A DNA stretch of 64,000 bases from Oasisia sp. SBJ-2009 (Eukaryota > Annelida > Polychaeta > Sabellida > Siboglinidae). The translations under genes and the position numbers were made by a program. This document shows, one piece after another, positions 35,501-51,100 of this stretch. Within the stretch, counting starts at the first letter, position 1. The number at the start of each line of letters is the position of its first letter. The DNA is taken from assembly GCA_964017155.1 (NCBI GenBank), contig OZ024861.1, forward strand, positions 49,766,013-49,830,012, given 5' to 3'. The notes under the pieces were generated by a model. It was given only the letters and a program-made list of their open reading frames with translations. It searched no databases and was not told the DNA's origin.

Positions 35501-38500
35501 ACACACCATTAAACCATTGTCTGGGAAGTGGGGAGTAGATTTCTCTGCGTGACATTCTGTAGTTTCATAAATCAATGAGGCGGCCACGATTCGATTAATG
35601 CACCGCGGCAGTCGCGTGGAGCCGTGCCACGGTCCCTTGTGTCATCCGTTACTTTATTAACCATACGCAGAGTCCAATTTTTATGTCACACGGGCTAGCA
35701 AAAAAACGTGACCAAAACTGTGAGAGATTATACCTGGGGCAACAGTACTAATACTGATTACTACACGTGTCAAAACTGTCATAACAAAGCTACTATGTGA
35801 TGCATAATGAATGAAGTGGTAAAAGGTGTGTTTCCATGTGGAAATGATTTATGGCAGGAATGGAGGGTGTTCAGTCATTGTAGTCTGGACTATGAGATCA
35901 GTTTTACTGTTTTTTTATTTGACAAAATGTACTTATTTTAATAATGATGTGGTAAAATTATCACATTTCCCGTAGAGAAAATACATCTAAATTTGTCACA
36001 ACACCCAGGCTTATACAATTACAAACTAGTCTACTAACCGTATCATAGACAATGCAGTGTTTCCCCTGCTACACGAGCAGTCAGGTGGGTCACATTTCTA
36101 AGCTACCTCACCCAAAATATGCCAAAATTGCCACCTCATAGCTATTTCCTCGCCTAAACATGTTTACATACTGCCTTCTAGTTATGCATTTATTCCCCTC
36201 TATGTACCAGGGAATCAGCTAAAACACACACTAGAATGCACTATTTTGAAGCTAGTTTAAAAAATCATTCTAGAGGGACATGCCTACAGATAACATAGCA
36301 TCAAATCATGTCTTCATTGCTCAGTCCACCCTACCACCTCGCCCATTGTTTTACACAGGGGAAACACTGCAATGCATTCTTATTTTGTCAAACACAACAG
36401 CTCACCTTGAGCCTGGTTGGGGTACATGCCATACTGGGACATCTGTGGGTTCATATTTCCACCCATCATATTCGAATGGGGTGGCATCTTATTCCCAGCT
36501 CCTGAGTAGCCCATCTGTCCCGCCGTTGAGCACCCCATTGGTGGGGGCATCATCTGCTGCTGGGGGTATCCTAAACACACAAACATACCCTCTTAGAAAT
36601 GTAGAAAACTCACGAATCCCGGGGCACCAATTTCAACATTTTGCAGGAGCATCCCAGTTTTGTATTTATTTATTTGTATTTTATATTACTAAAGTATGTC
36701 TACAGAGGGAATAGTGGCTTCATAGTATTATCTTAAATTTTCTCCTCAGTAAAAAAACTTTTTTTGTAGATGTGATAGCATTCAAGTTGAATCTTTCCAG
36801 GATTCTAGAAAACTTCCCACCATTGCATGTGTAAAACTGGCATATCAGATTTACACAACATCAAGGTACTGGTGTAATGATTTACATGATGCACACATGC
36901 GTAAACAAAAATAAAAACCTGCCTAAAATTACCATAAACAAAAGTGAAAGCTGAAAATTCACAACATAAGACACCCAAATGGTTTACATCATCCATGGTA
37001 CCCAGCTCTGTATATAGCTTTCGAGGTATAAAAATAGTTTATAACTGCCCTAGTAGGGTGCGCCACTTATCCCAACACTTCCTGAGACCAGCCACTGGCT
37101 GTAAACAAGCACCACACCGTCCTACATTATCACTGCTGTACGTAGTGTACTGCTGTTGCATTACTGCAACACCTTATCACAACATGAAAGAACTGCGAGT
37201 GAGGCTGACCGTTCCATTGTCCTCAATTTCAGTTTCTCTTTTTCTTCCTCTTAGAATAATGTTATCGCAAATGTAGTTTTACTGGATTCATACACTTTTG
37301 AAGATAGAAATTCAAGACTTTTCAAGGCATTTTGAACAAAACAATCAAGACTAATTTTAACGAAACGACATGTCATTTAACCGCAATATTTCACATAAAA
37401 AGACACAACTTCAGTCACTTCACATCATTACTATAACCACTTTTACGGTTACATACCAACGTGCACACTAGATGTTCTCATACACTGGCTTATCCCACCA
37501 GCCACTCTACTGCGGCTACTACATGTCATGACAGTTGACTGACCACAATAATATTCAAGATTTTCAAGATTACTTTATAAAATTAAAAAAATGTGTAACA
37601 CTGATCCAATAAAATCCCAGGATTCTCATGATGTTCAAGGCTCCATACGGGCACCATGATTTGATATGTGACTTGCCTTGGTTAGACATGGGCGACTGTA
37701 TCCGAGCCTGTGGGTCAAGTTGACTGGAAGGGGTTCGCTGTGGCATAGGGCTTCCTGTCTGGTTCCCTGCAATTGAATGTCATCTTACGTGGCTATTCAT
37801 GGGGATTTGTGATTGATTAAATCTGTTATATCTGTACAGACATCCTTCATGCAAACATATACTACTCAAAAGTTGCTAAGGATCATACCATGTTTGTAAT
37901 GGAACAATCTTGAGATGGCAGCCATCCAGAGACTCATTGGAAGCATGAGACGCCGTTGCCAGGCTGTGATTGCATCACGTGGGTCACACACAAGCTACTG
38001 ACAGTTGTTGCTGCTGGTAACTGAACTGATTGGGACATTTTCATGACTTGGAATAACATTCTGAAACCTCCATTTTGGGGGTCTGAGGAAAACCTCCATT
38101 TTGGGGGTCTGCTTCTTTGATATCAGAACGCATGTTATCTATTGTTCACATCTGGTATACAGCAATAAAATTCAGGAAATAAACATGTCCTCGAATACAT
38201 GCTGTTTTGGGGTTTTGTGTGATACACATGCTGTAAAATATAGTACCGCCCTAAATAGTGATCCCTAGCAAAATGTGAGTAGTATATCTGTACAGACATC
38301 CTTCATGCAAACATATTTGAGCCACATGGGGAGAAACAGATACATTTTAACTGCTTTATAAAAAAACAGTTTACTGTCATTATAGAATGAGCTGTTTGAC
38401 GTGATGGGGGATTTCCCTGTTGTGAAGATTACATAGCAGGAGTAATGTTCAACTGTCTAGGGTAAGGGACTGTGTCGAAATTCAGCTTGACTGTAGCATT

Positions 38501-39085
38501 TGTGAAGATGCTACCTGGCTGTAAGAACTTTATCATAAACAAATATTTTACACACAGTGAATCTTGAAATAAAATGCAAATCATTAAATGCTGGATGTAA
38601 AACACAAAATCTGTTTTTATGACTACTTAAAGTGCTCGATTCCCTGACAAATTAGTTGAAATGAACACCATCTCAATTTCTCTCAAGATTGTAAACAGCA
38701 GTAAGAGGATTTGAACCCTGATTGATTCTCTTAAAAATTCTTATGAATTTTTTCCAAATACAAGACGTAACTTTTTAAGTCACTATCTTTGCATACATGT
38801 ATAAGAAGAAACTTACCAGTTACAGAAGCTGGGGTGTTTGAACGTGACCCCGTTGAGCCTACGGGCGAGGGTATGTGTCGGAGGGCTTGGAGGCCAGGGT
38901 GCTGGGGTCCTGGTGTCGTGGGGGTTGGGGTAGCGCGTGAACTCGTAGCTATACTGCTGTTGCTCTTCTCCGAGTTCGCATCTTCTATGCTGCCAGGATT
39001 TGTGGCATCCTACAAAAGGTACACTTACATACAGCCGTGACCAAACATTTGTATAGGATCAATGTTCACAACCCCACAATGTCCT

Positions 39086-39120
<35 letters not shown>

Positions 39121-42100
39121 ATGCGTGCGTGCGCACGTGTGTTGTGTTCGTATGTGTGTGCATCCAATATAGTCTAAACATGCAGATTGAATACAAAATG
39201 TTTCCCCTAAATTTACAGTCAAACACCTACCCCTACTAAAAAACAATTTCTCGTGTGAGTAAAGCTATGTCCATGACAATACGATCAACAAAAAATTTTG
39301 TTTTTATTCGTTTACCATTCTGACTTCTATGGAAGCATTCAGCCATTCTGCAAAGACTGCACAACATAGCTTTATGCCGAGACCCATCTACCCGTCATTT
39401 TGACAAACTAAAACCCTCGTGGGCGGGTAGAAACATCACTGGAAATAAGGAAAAAATTAAATAAAAATGATCTTCCAAAATTATATAGATATTGTCAGTT
39501 ATGGTTTGAAAATAGGTGTCACGTGTTTATTTGTACTTGATTTTAAGGTCATAATCACACATCTCGACTGGCTTGTATAATGTAGCAAAGATGATTCGAA
39601 TTCAGATGATCTTGACTGAGAATGCAACAAATACAACTTTTGTTTTTTATCCATGCCAGAACTCTGAAGTATTTTTAACCTAATCGCAGTATTGGCATAT
39701 ACACAATCAGATGATGAGCTGTTCCTTTCATTCACCACAGTGGTTGTTACAATGGATTTAGAATGGCTGTACGTATTCACAGTGAAGTAAAACATAATGC
39801 TGAATGTGCTATGTGCAAAAATGCACTGGCAATCCCAGCACATAATGACACATTGTTGTCAACAAAGTAATGATTACTGCCAATTCAGAGCTATAATAAA
39901 AGAATCTATCTGTGCACCACCATTGATTTTTTAAATAACACGCAGACAACCTGATTCTAATGTGCCAACTTGGGATACATATTTTAACTAATGGCCAAAC
40001 CGAAGATATGGAATATACTGTTCATGGCCCCAAGATTGGGTTATTTTGTAAGAAATGAACTTATTTTGGAGTAGGTTAATTTCTTACAAAACAAACCAAA
40101 GATGTCTAAATCATAATTAGTTAAATGATACCATAAATATTGATTCACTATTGTGACAAGTTCCACTGATTTCCAGTGTATCTGTTCAACAAGACCTTAA
40201 TATATCGAATGCCTTAATATATTGCTAAAATATTAATTTTTACATATTACCTCATTCAATTTTACTCCAACTAGTTATACAATTCTCAAACTTTTATCTA
40301 CTTGACTAAAATACTATAACTATTCAAATTAACAACTCTGGTATTTCGATATATTTAAATAACCTAATTATCATACAGCAATTCCATTGACTACAGATTT
40401 AAAATAATTACATAATATTATACCAACGCTTACCTGTGTAACTAAAAAATATATCATTTGACAGATAAATTAAACAAGGCCGAGAAAGTGAGAGGACCAA
40501 GTGCCCTCGCCACACACCACCCTAGTGGGACTCCGGAAACATGCCCAAACAGCTCATGAATAAGCAAATAAGAACGCGCGTTTCAGACATTTTGAATTTC
40601 ATGAATACGAAATTCCCATCTTCAGATCAGATTTGGATGCGAAGTTCTGCCGGTGGATATCCAGCCACCAGAGTCGGAGAAATCAAGCAGGGTATAACTA
40701 TAAGACCCCGGCCTTTGTTGCCAGCACAAAGCCTGGCCACTGGCTGGTGTGACACACAATGAATGGGTCAACCACAACACAATACCTGCAGAGAACAGCT
40801 GCCAATCAACCAAAGTGAATAGGTGGTCACTGTGCATGTGTCAGTGCAGTCACGAAGGCATTGTACAGACCCTGTGCTGGAGGCAAAGTCACATCTTCTC
40901 TTTCTGCCCCTGTGTTCAAGTGCTTGCTATCCAATCCAGCCTGAACCCAGCCAGCGCCTGCCAGAGCAGAGCACAGCCAACACACCACACACAAACAGCC
41001 AGTCCTGTTTAAACACAGCCACTCTGAGCAGCACTGCATATCTAAATATAGCGCACCCAGCCAGCCCCACCATTGACAGCAGTAATAGTCCCTGTTGCAA
41101 TACCTTTTTACCAGCTCACACAGCCACCCAACTTACAACAGTCCACACCACAATGCAGGAGCAGCATTAGCCAACCATGAACAGCAACAAAATTGCCATG
41201 CTGTAGCCACACTCCTACTCACACACACCTGACAGCAGAGCTGTATAATCAGGGGAGTGTGGTAACTAGAGTAGCTGGCCTAGCGCTGTGGCTGGTGGGC
41301 CCACAGCTCAGGCAGTGTGCATGCTAGGTCAGTACAGGATATCAGCAGCATAGCAGCAGGGAGGGACAGCTGGCTGTGGGAAACTGCCTGCCTACAGTGA
41401 CACACATTGCCTGGCTAAGGCAGGCTGTACAGTTTCTGCTGTACAGCAGCAACCCTCACTGGTGGAAAACAACTCATTGTACATGTATTTATTTATTTAT
41501 GCCTGGCAACCTGTGGGAATAGTCAGACTGCTCTGGTTGGTCGCACTTGACTGGCCACGACCAGTAATACCAGCCTGGCTTTGTGTACGGTCCAACCATC
41601 AGGCCGCCTCGTTTATCAAGCCATGTGGCACACACAGGCAGACACAGGCCGCCAGTTGTGGCTGTCACATGCAAGTCGCATACCAACTACATGACATGTA
41701 CTGCACACACTGGTGTGCTGACTTGGCTGACCACGGCTAGCTACTGCCACGTAACATTCAAGTCTACCACACAAAACCGAATCACCATATTAAATCAGAT
41801 TAAATAAGTCATGTATTCTGTAAGAAATTAACGTACTTTGGGGCCACGAACAACATATTCCATAAAAATTATGTAATTTTTCTGTTCTGTCTTTTCTTGT
41901 CTATCCAGCTATCATAAACTGTGGCCATGGTTCCCATGGCTGCCACGGCTTGTAACCTGATCGTGAGGCAAAAACCAAAACAACTGTTGCAAGTTCATTC
42001 AAGCTCAGCCTATTCCTAATAAAAGAATATTTCAAGGTTTAACATTTCTGAACATTCCTTTAACGTCAAGAATTGAATAAAATTCATTGGACATCCAACG

Positions 42101-45100
42101 ATGCCAATATTTCCTTTGTTTCAACCAATGGGATGATAAATGATAGACAATTTAGAAGGAAAACAAAATGAATAGCAGGGTTTTGTCAAAAAATCTTTAA
42201 ATCACACACCAAACCAAAACACTAATGTACTGCCAGTATGATAATTAATTGAATTCATGATACATAGAAACTAAAGGTGAATAAAATCTGCTAACTGCAA
42301 CAATGTTAATTCCAGTAAAATAACGACCTTTAAAGCAGCATGTATTTTACATTCACATTTCTTTGTTATTAGAAATTGCCCAAGTCATTCAAACAAAAGA
42401 AACGAAATAATAACTCTTTGATTTATTATTCATGGTTTAAATCTAAGTAATTTCTGCATGAAATGGAAACTCCAATGAGCACGAGTGTACAGCGATCACA
42501 GCGCCACTGGCCACCAACTGAAGCCGCCATTAGCATAAAAGTAGTTCCGGTCATGTGCAGCATGAGGCCAGCCAGCAGAGTTGGGTGAAGGCTCAGTCAC
42601 AGATACAGGACTGAGCCACACACAGCTCTAGGATCTCTGCCCTGACAAACACACACACAAACACATCCAACCCAACAGGGGAGCTTATCATTATTACTGT
42701 CTCTCCATGGGAACTAATCCTGTTCTCATTCCCATATTCACCTAATAAGAGAACACACAATGCCGACATTATCTAGCCACCAAAAACATACCCCACATTG
42801 GTGGCAACAGTGCAAGGCAGTTAATGTGCACACACACTCAGAGATGGCAGAAATCTCGTGCAAGTTTTCAGTTTGGCCACATCCACGTGTTCTAGTGCCC
42901 ACGTCTTAGCCGGGCACGCCTGCAGTAAGCAGCCGTAATTCAGTGTCAGGACAGGAAAATCAATACCCCAGCAGTACAACCAGTGGCATGGTTATCAATT
43001 TCTTCAAGTGTGGGCTGGCAGTGCAGGCAAAACCAAGGTTGGGGGGTCACACACTTATTTATATTTACATTTTACATATTAAAAAATAGATTTAATCTTT
43101 TTCTATGCCCATACATGCAAAAAAAGCAACCTATTTGCAGCTGATAAAATATTTTTGATCCTAGTCGGAGCAGGATATGAATCCAATAATTGACACAAAC
43201 GAAGCATTGTACAGCTGCTAACGGTGGCCATGAAGTTACAATCATGTAGAAAAACACATGCCATAAACTACGCTAATTTCCGTGCAGATTGTAGCCTAGG
43301 CCCCAGTGTGTCATGTTAATGACCGTAATATTGCAATTAGGAGAATTAAAACAACGAAGCATTCTGTGGTGTGAATAGTAAGTACGCAGAATAGTTGTGA
43401 CAATCTTCTTGAAACATCGCTGCAATTATCCGTATGGTGGGGTGGGATACCCACTAGAAATTGTATTTTTTTTACTTTTGACAAGATTGTCATCCACAGA
43501 CTAGTAAAACTTCATGTGTGGCCTAGCAGATGAGAAAGTCACTGACAACTACATTTTTCACATGTGAAAAATATCCTGATGTATTTTATTATTGCTAATG
43601 ATTAACTGTCCATCCAGCAGCGTTATGGTGTAGTTGCACTGATTATAATGCACCAGGTTAAGCGGCTATGACACCGATTTTGTCTTTATACCTATACAGT
43701 ATACTGCTGTACTGAAATATTAAATGAAAATATGTTCTATCCTTAAACAGTGTTAGAAGATATTCATTAAATAATATAAGTTATTTTGTGGTCCAGTGTA
43801 TTTATTACACTACAAAAGGTGCATGAATGAAACATGTAATCGTAATAAGTATACGATGTCCATTTGGCATGCATTGGTAACAAGAAAGAAACTCAGTAAT
43901 AATAGATTATAATGGCTGATAGCATAATTTAAAAAAACACTAGATAGTTAGAATTACTGTAATAAGACCGAAAGAAACAAATGAAAACAATAAATATTGT
44001 TATGAAACTAAGTAAACAAAGATTAACTATTTTGCAGATTTTAATGTGCAAAACACTGACTAGATTTCAACGTGTTAATTCTTTGTCTGCTTTCCTAAAT
44101 GCTGTGTCCACGTGTTTGGGGTTTACCGTCTTTTCTAGTAGATTTTGTTCGTTACTTTTACCCCATTTCCCCCCCTACAACCAGACATTAACCCCCTCTC
44201 CCCACCTGTCACACCCCAATCCTAGGATCACCCCGGATAAGGGGGTAGACGTCCTGCGTCGGTTCTCAACGCCACACAAAGCACTGCGGCACAGAGCGCC
44301 TGCATAATGGCCACCGCAAGAAACAGACTGGCTGAACCCCTAAATTACTCACACCTTTATCTCGCTGCCTAGCAACCAACCCCACTAGCGCCGATGCCGG
44401 TGAACCGAGACACACGCAGGTGAAACGGCTGACAATCAGATGGGTGGGTGGAACCCCGTAAAGGGTCGCTTCGGCAATACTGAAAATGCAGCCAGAGGCA
44501 CGGCGGAAAGGGGACGGATGTTCCCTCCGAGGGGAACCCGCGGGGATGTGATCGTGGGAATAATGAATGCTACACTTAGTTAGTCATGTGGCAGTCGAAG
44601 CAGCTGCTAGAGCAGTGTGGGACTGGGCAGGCCAGGCAGCCACTAGCACTGACTGCTTCAGTTGGGCCTGAAGGCTGCTCTATGAGAGAGAGAGAGAGAC
44701 AGAGAGTCAGTCAATACCTGTGAGCTGACAGCTACCGCAGTGAAGCCTGCAGCACAAACCAGTCACTCCCTTACACAGGGAACACTGCCATCTCACTCCC
44801 AAACAAACGTCTGGTCCCGTGCTTGGCCGACACGCATGAACGCACACGCAACAGTGTCTTTATGTAACCAGCGGCGTTCATCTGATACCATTTGAACGAA
44901 CGCTTATCAACTGGTTTTCCCGCGAAAATCAGACTCAGAATGGGCGGAGGTTTCTGTGTGGAATAACGACTGCGGGAGTCAGTGGGCTACAAGAGGTGCT
45001 TGTGGAGAAGAAATGTCAGCGGTTGTGTCAACTCTGGCCTTGACACAGTACAGCCTGGGTGACAGATGTGAGTCAGTGTCATCACATCCTGTGTGGCTGC

Positions 45101-48100
45101 CACACACACAACAGGAAACACACGGCAGACAACACGCAAGCAAACAATGGCACTGACGTTACGTACGTGCACACACGTGTATAAATACAACGCATGCACT
45201 GTGTTGCAAACTTAATTGAGAATTACAGGGACACTACCATATTAATGCTAAAACACAGTATTCTTATTATACACACATCTATAACCACCAACTGAAAACC
45301 TTCATAAGTGACCATCTAAGCTTACGAGATTGAGAAGGACAGAAGAACAGTGTGACATCAAAGGTGGCTGAAACATTGTGAAATAATTACCAGGAGCTGT
45401 ATGCTGTTACAAATCCAATTATTATAATACACCAATGTCTACACCTGCTGTTTACTTGCAGAAACAATGAACAATGGTAGCCTCAACATCAGTAAATATT
45501 AATGACACACATGGTAGTAAGCTTCACAGTTTCATGCCACATTTTTCAATCACGATAAGCTAATTGTTAATTACTGCTGGATATGACCATTTCTCTATGA
45601 ATGCTTACAACAAATCAAATCAAATGCATTAATTAAGTTACTTACTCAGCAGCTAGTCGCTGGCCTTAATTAAATGCATAGATCTAGCAGACAACAAACA
45701 CATGCTTGTTTGTAGTAGTTTCAGTGTTTGTCTGGTTTATGCACTTATATTTATTGTATTCTTAAGACTGTTACCCCTTCCAGTCCGTCCTTTCCACAAT
45801 ACTTCTCCACCTATCTAGACTGGCAATGTTCTCCCTACCAGCCTTTCATTTTGCTATTTATTTCTGTTTCCCACACTCTGTGTCAATTTCTCCAACTGTT
45901 TCTCTGTATGTCTCAGTCTGCCCAACTACTTTTATTTTCATGTTTCGTAATTTCAAATTGTACCCCCCCCCCCCCCCCACACACACACTGAACCCTTGCT
46001 ATGGTTTCTGGAAAGGGTAATGTACCTGCTGTTCTTAACCCACTTGTAAGCAGATAACAAGATATAAGAGCCATTACACCAATTACCCAACCACTGGCTT
46101 CCACGGCACAACCCAACTCCAGCTACAGTCTTGGCAGTAATGCAATTTTCTCGAGTTATGAATCAACACACGAACCGCGAATATTATCCGCTTAATGTTA
46201 TTAAAACGCAGATTCTCACACTTAAAACACCAGGGTAAGCCTCGATGAATGAGAACGTCTTAGCTTCTCATCCGTCACCCAAGTTTGCCTACAATTTTGT
46301 ATTCGCTGGTAAAATATGAACACTGCGTACTCAGATCTCAGCTGGTTACCCCCAAACAGCACAATCTTGGGCTGATGCAGGAGTTGTTCTCTAGAATTAG
46401 TGCGTCCACTACAGGTTACACATTTACCCCCTGTGTGGGATCTTTTACTTCCCCTGGCATAGACACCAGATAGAAGGGACCACCGGCTCTTAGTGTCTCT
46501 TCCGAAAGACACAGGCAAATGTGGGGTGGACGAAATTGCCTAAGTTTCGAAACGGCGGTAGGTGGGATTGAACCACCGTCCTCTCAACTGACAGTCCAAC
46601 GCTCTACCGCGCAACCACCATTCTGTCCTCGGTCGCATTAACCCGAGTTTGCTGACCCACGCAGTGGTAGTCGAGCCGGTACAATTACAAAGCTGCGAGG
46701 CCAGGCATAGCGGAAAAGTCTGATTAGACAGGTGCGGTCGTAGATGCTTCATAGGCCGCATGCGACAAGGTGGAAACAACAGCTCTTGAGACACTGGATT
46801 AATTACTCAAGGATCCGCACCGCACAGCCACCGGTGGAACCATAGCTTTATGTAGAGACCCGTCCACCCGTCATTTGGATGGGTAAAAACGAATATGGAC
46901 GGGTGGGTAGCGGGTAGAAATATGGGTGGAAGGGTAATTTTTGTTTTAGAAAAAAGGTCTTCCCAAACCATAGATAGTTTATTATGCCTTGAAAGTGAGT
47001 GTAAATGGTGTCATTATGTGTGTTTGTAGCCCATTTCAGGTCATCAGGCACATTTGAAAGTGTGTAAACTAGCTTAACAGTTAACATCCATGTGTCCACC
47101 AAAACGTGTGTGACTGGCAATAATTTTATCCTGCATAAAGCCCTGGGTGGAATCAACCTTCCTCAACACAATATATTAATTTTCATTTCTGTCAGGCCTG
47201 TTATGTTCTAACAGGACTGTTTCACCAATATAATGAGTCCAACAGAAAATCCATTATTTAACAGAATCCGTTGTAACATTTAGGTGGCTTTTTTCAAAAT
47301 GCCAAAATCTACGTTGTAGAGAACAATATTTGTATGTCACAATGGCCGGATTGTCAGTTTCTTGTCCTATCCGAGTTTTCAGTACAAGAGGTCAGTTCAG
47401 AAATAAAGTAAATGTTACAGAGAAAAATTAATTTCATCAGCTTATATAAATGTTAGTTAAACAGATCCTGATTTTCCCAAAATATTCTACCAAACAAACA
47501 CATCTGCTAGAAAATGTCATTATACATGCCCATGTGTCTCCGAAGGGTGTGGATAGTTATTAACAAATAATGTTCAATCACCCTCTAGTGGTCACGAATT
47601 AGTTATTTGGTAACAAAACAACATAATTTAAAGATGCGCATCAGTCAGTGCTACGCTGTCCCCTCATCTTTGGTGAATAACAGCTCAGAACTTGGAATTA
47701 TTATTTAATTTACTACCTTGTTATCAGTACAAATTTATTAGACATAAAAACGGTTTATATATTAATAACTCATCACGCACAATTCCCTAGTAAGTGTCGC
47801 AAGTACACGGCTTGGTGTTCTTCGAGTAAAATCTATCCGTCAGAATTTTCCAGTGCCTGTTCACAATATTTACTCAAGCATACGAGTGAAGGAAAATTGC
47901 CTGCAATCATTAACAAGATTGGTGGAGGTGACAGGGTGCATACCCTCCCACCCTTCCTCCTGCCCCAGGCGCAATCGTGCTACTGTCAAACCAGGAGCTA
48001 TGTGCATTCAGGCGGAACATGACAAAGAACAAGTTACAAACAACTTCACACCGGTGTCATCTACAAGCTTACACCTAGTTAGAATACTATGTGTCGGTCA

Positions 48101-51100
48101 GCTGCTTTCGCAGTTGCAACTGTTTACCATGGTCCGTACACATCTGTACATTTGAAATTCAAGGCTATTCAAGACTATATGAAAAAGAAATTCAAGACTT
48201 AAGTTAACATTACATTATTTACTAGACTAAGAAATCAATGGCGCGGCCACAACGAAATGCTGATTGCCCAAAGTGCATGAGTTATTTTTATGCATAGGCT
48301 TTCCTTTTCCGGCTGTTATTCGTCACAACAATTGAGGGATCAAGGATGGCAAAGCCTTGAATTTGGTCCAATAAAATTCAAGGCTTTTCAAGACCCCATA
48401 CACTCTGAAGTTTATCCATCTCGTTCGTATGACTTGTATTTACACCACAAAATCATAACTGTAAAAAAATATTTTAAATATTTTTTGGGCCCATTCAAGA
48501 TGAAGCAAAGATGAGAAATCACGTAAAATATGGACACCAGGATAATTTTCCAATTGGACATTTTAGAACAAGAGACCTGCATTTTGTGGCAGCATACGAC
48601 CCTAGTCCATTGTCATAGAATATGAATCCAGTTGAAAATGAAGTTCCGATACCATGTAGATATTAATAGGCTTGATTGTTGTGTAAAAATAAGCCTGAAT
48701 GACAAGCCAAAAATTGAATGATTACGCTGAAACAGTGCTCATAATATTTTGAATAAAATGTATAACAGCACATGTGTACTCAGTAAACAATTAGCATATA
48801 ATTTTAAGTATAAAACAACAGTTTGTGAAGCAGTTAGACACAATATGACGGTGAGACTGGTGACACCATGCCTTCTCTATGAGCAAGGTCAAAACACAGC
48901 CAGTGAAGGTAGTTTTTTCTGTCTGCTGCCAATAAAAGGACACCCAACACCAGGCCTTGTGTCATGTTATGACAGCTGAGGCATTTGACCTTTTGTTGGT
49001 GGAGGAGAGAGTTCATCCAAGTGGAGACTGGCAGGGACATCCTGGTAAGTACAAAGACTTCGCTGTAGCCATGGGGGGTCAACCCGCTATTTTTAATAAG
49101 ACAACATTTAAAAGATGTGTAGTGTTATATTATTCTAATGTTGTAACTGCATAAATGTGACATGTTCTAACGAAATTAGTCGTACTTGATTTTGAGAAAA
49201 CACTGTATAAACATGCAACAATGATTTTCGCCGATTTTGACTTTTTGTCGCCAAGGTATAAATTAGTATCTTTTTTGTCATTTGGCAATACTAATTTCTC
49301 ATTTATATTACTATTTAGAAAGACTACGTAACAATTCAATCATGCATGAATTTCGTAAAACAGAATCACTAAATCGCACTTGTTCGAGTTGCATTCTTTA
49401 ATCCTATTGTTTAACATAAAAGTAGTGGAACAAAACATTAAATTAATTTGTGTAGTCAATTACCTAAATAAAAAGCAGGTGATTAAAAGCATTTACCTTC
49501 AGAAACTAAACATTTACCATTACAACTTATGGCTGAAGTAATCTCAAAGTATTAAACAAAAACAGGAATCTATTCATTCAGCCGCCAAAACAATAAGTCC
49601 AACCAACAACAAACAACAAGAAAGCATCCATTTTATTTCATGTGCTGCCACCTACCAATTAATCAGTTCAGCCGAATTAACCAGTTAAACCCACATCATT
49701 GTAACTGATGAACATACATTTATTAATGCGAAAGAGCTTAACAAATGATGTCCAACAATCACCATGGCCCAGTGACTAAACCTCATAGATCTTCCAACAG
49801 ATACTTGGCATTCAGAGTCTGGATGATTCATCTCAACATAAAATATCTGGTGCACAATTTACGATTCCTGCCATTGTGGAAGTGTGGTCTTCTTGGCTGT
49901 GAGTTGATGACTGTGTCTGCAAGCGTTCACTAAGCCTAGTTTGTCTCTCTATCTACTACTAACTGTGCACGCAACGCAGATATGCAACTTTTTAGCTACC
50001 AGTGTTGCTGTATGATGGGTGAGGCGGGCCACCTCGCTGTTTTTCTAAGCCAGCTCGCCAAAATATGCTGAAATTGCCATCTCACCTATTTCCTGCTATA
50101 AACATGTTTACATGCTGTGCTGCCTTGTAGTCATGCATTCCTTTCCCAGCCATGTAATAGAGAATAAGTTAAAGCACACTTCAGAATGAAAAAAAAGGAA
50201 CCAAACAAGGCCAAATAATTTGTCGACTATAGGCAGGGCTTTACGCAGGATCAAATTATTGCCAGTAACACACGTTTTGGTGGACATGTGGATGTTAACT
50301 GTTACGCTAGTTCACAAACTTTAAATGTATTTTAGCTATTTTTTGACCTGAAAAGGACTACAAACACACGTGACATCATTTACGCTCACTTTCAAGGCAT
50401 AACTAACCATATCTACGGTTTTGGAAGACCTTTTTTTGCTCCTTCATTTTGTTACCTGTCCACCCATATTTCTATCCGTCCATATTCGTTTTTACCCGTC
50501 GAAATGATGGGTGGACGGGCCTCTGCATAAAGCTATGACTATAGGGTATATTTACATACTTTGCATTTTATGTGAAATCTTGAAATTCACCCAGTTTGTG
50601 CAGATTACAATCAGTGGAATGTTAGTAAGCGGCAGATTTCAGCACTAAGCAGCAGATTATGACTGTATTCTAAATAAAGTAAAAGCATTATGCAGTCATG
50701 TCTCAGTTGTCTGAAACATAGCTTTATGCAGAGACCCGTCCACCCGTCATTTGGACGGGTAATAACCGTACTGGACGGGTAGAAATATGGGTGGACGGGT
50801 AAAAAAATGAAGAAGCAAAAAAGGTCTTCCAAAATCATACACGGCTAAACTTGGCACCTCGAACAAAAATCACACGAATGAACATGTATGATTATCCATA
50901 TCCACTGGTTTACTACACATACTCGAAATGAGTTTGCAGTGCAAACTGGGAAGTATTGATTGGGTCTCGTGAGATTAGTGCGGCCGATCGCTAAAATATT
51001 CACGAGTTGTTCTTCATGCGTGCTTTGAAGTGACGACATGTTATCTTGTATGAAATTTTCACTCCCGCTAGGAAATGTTCGCTTTCTCTCTCTGACATTT

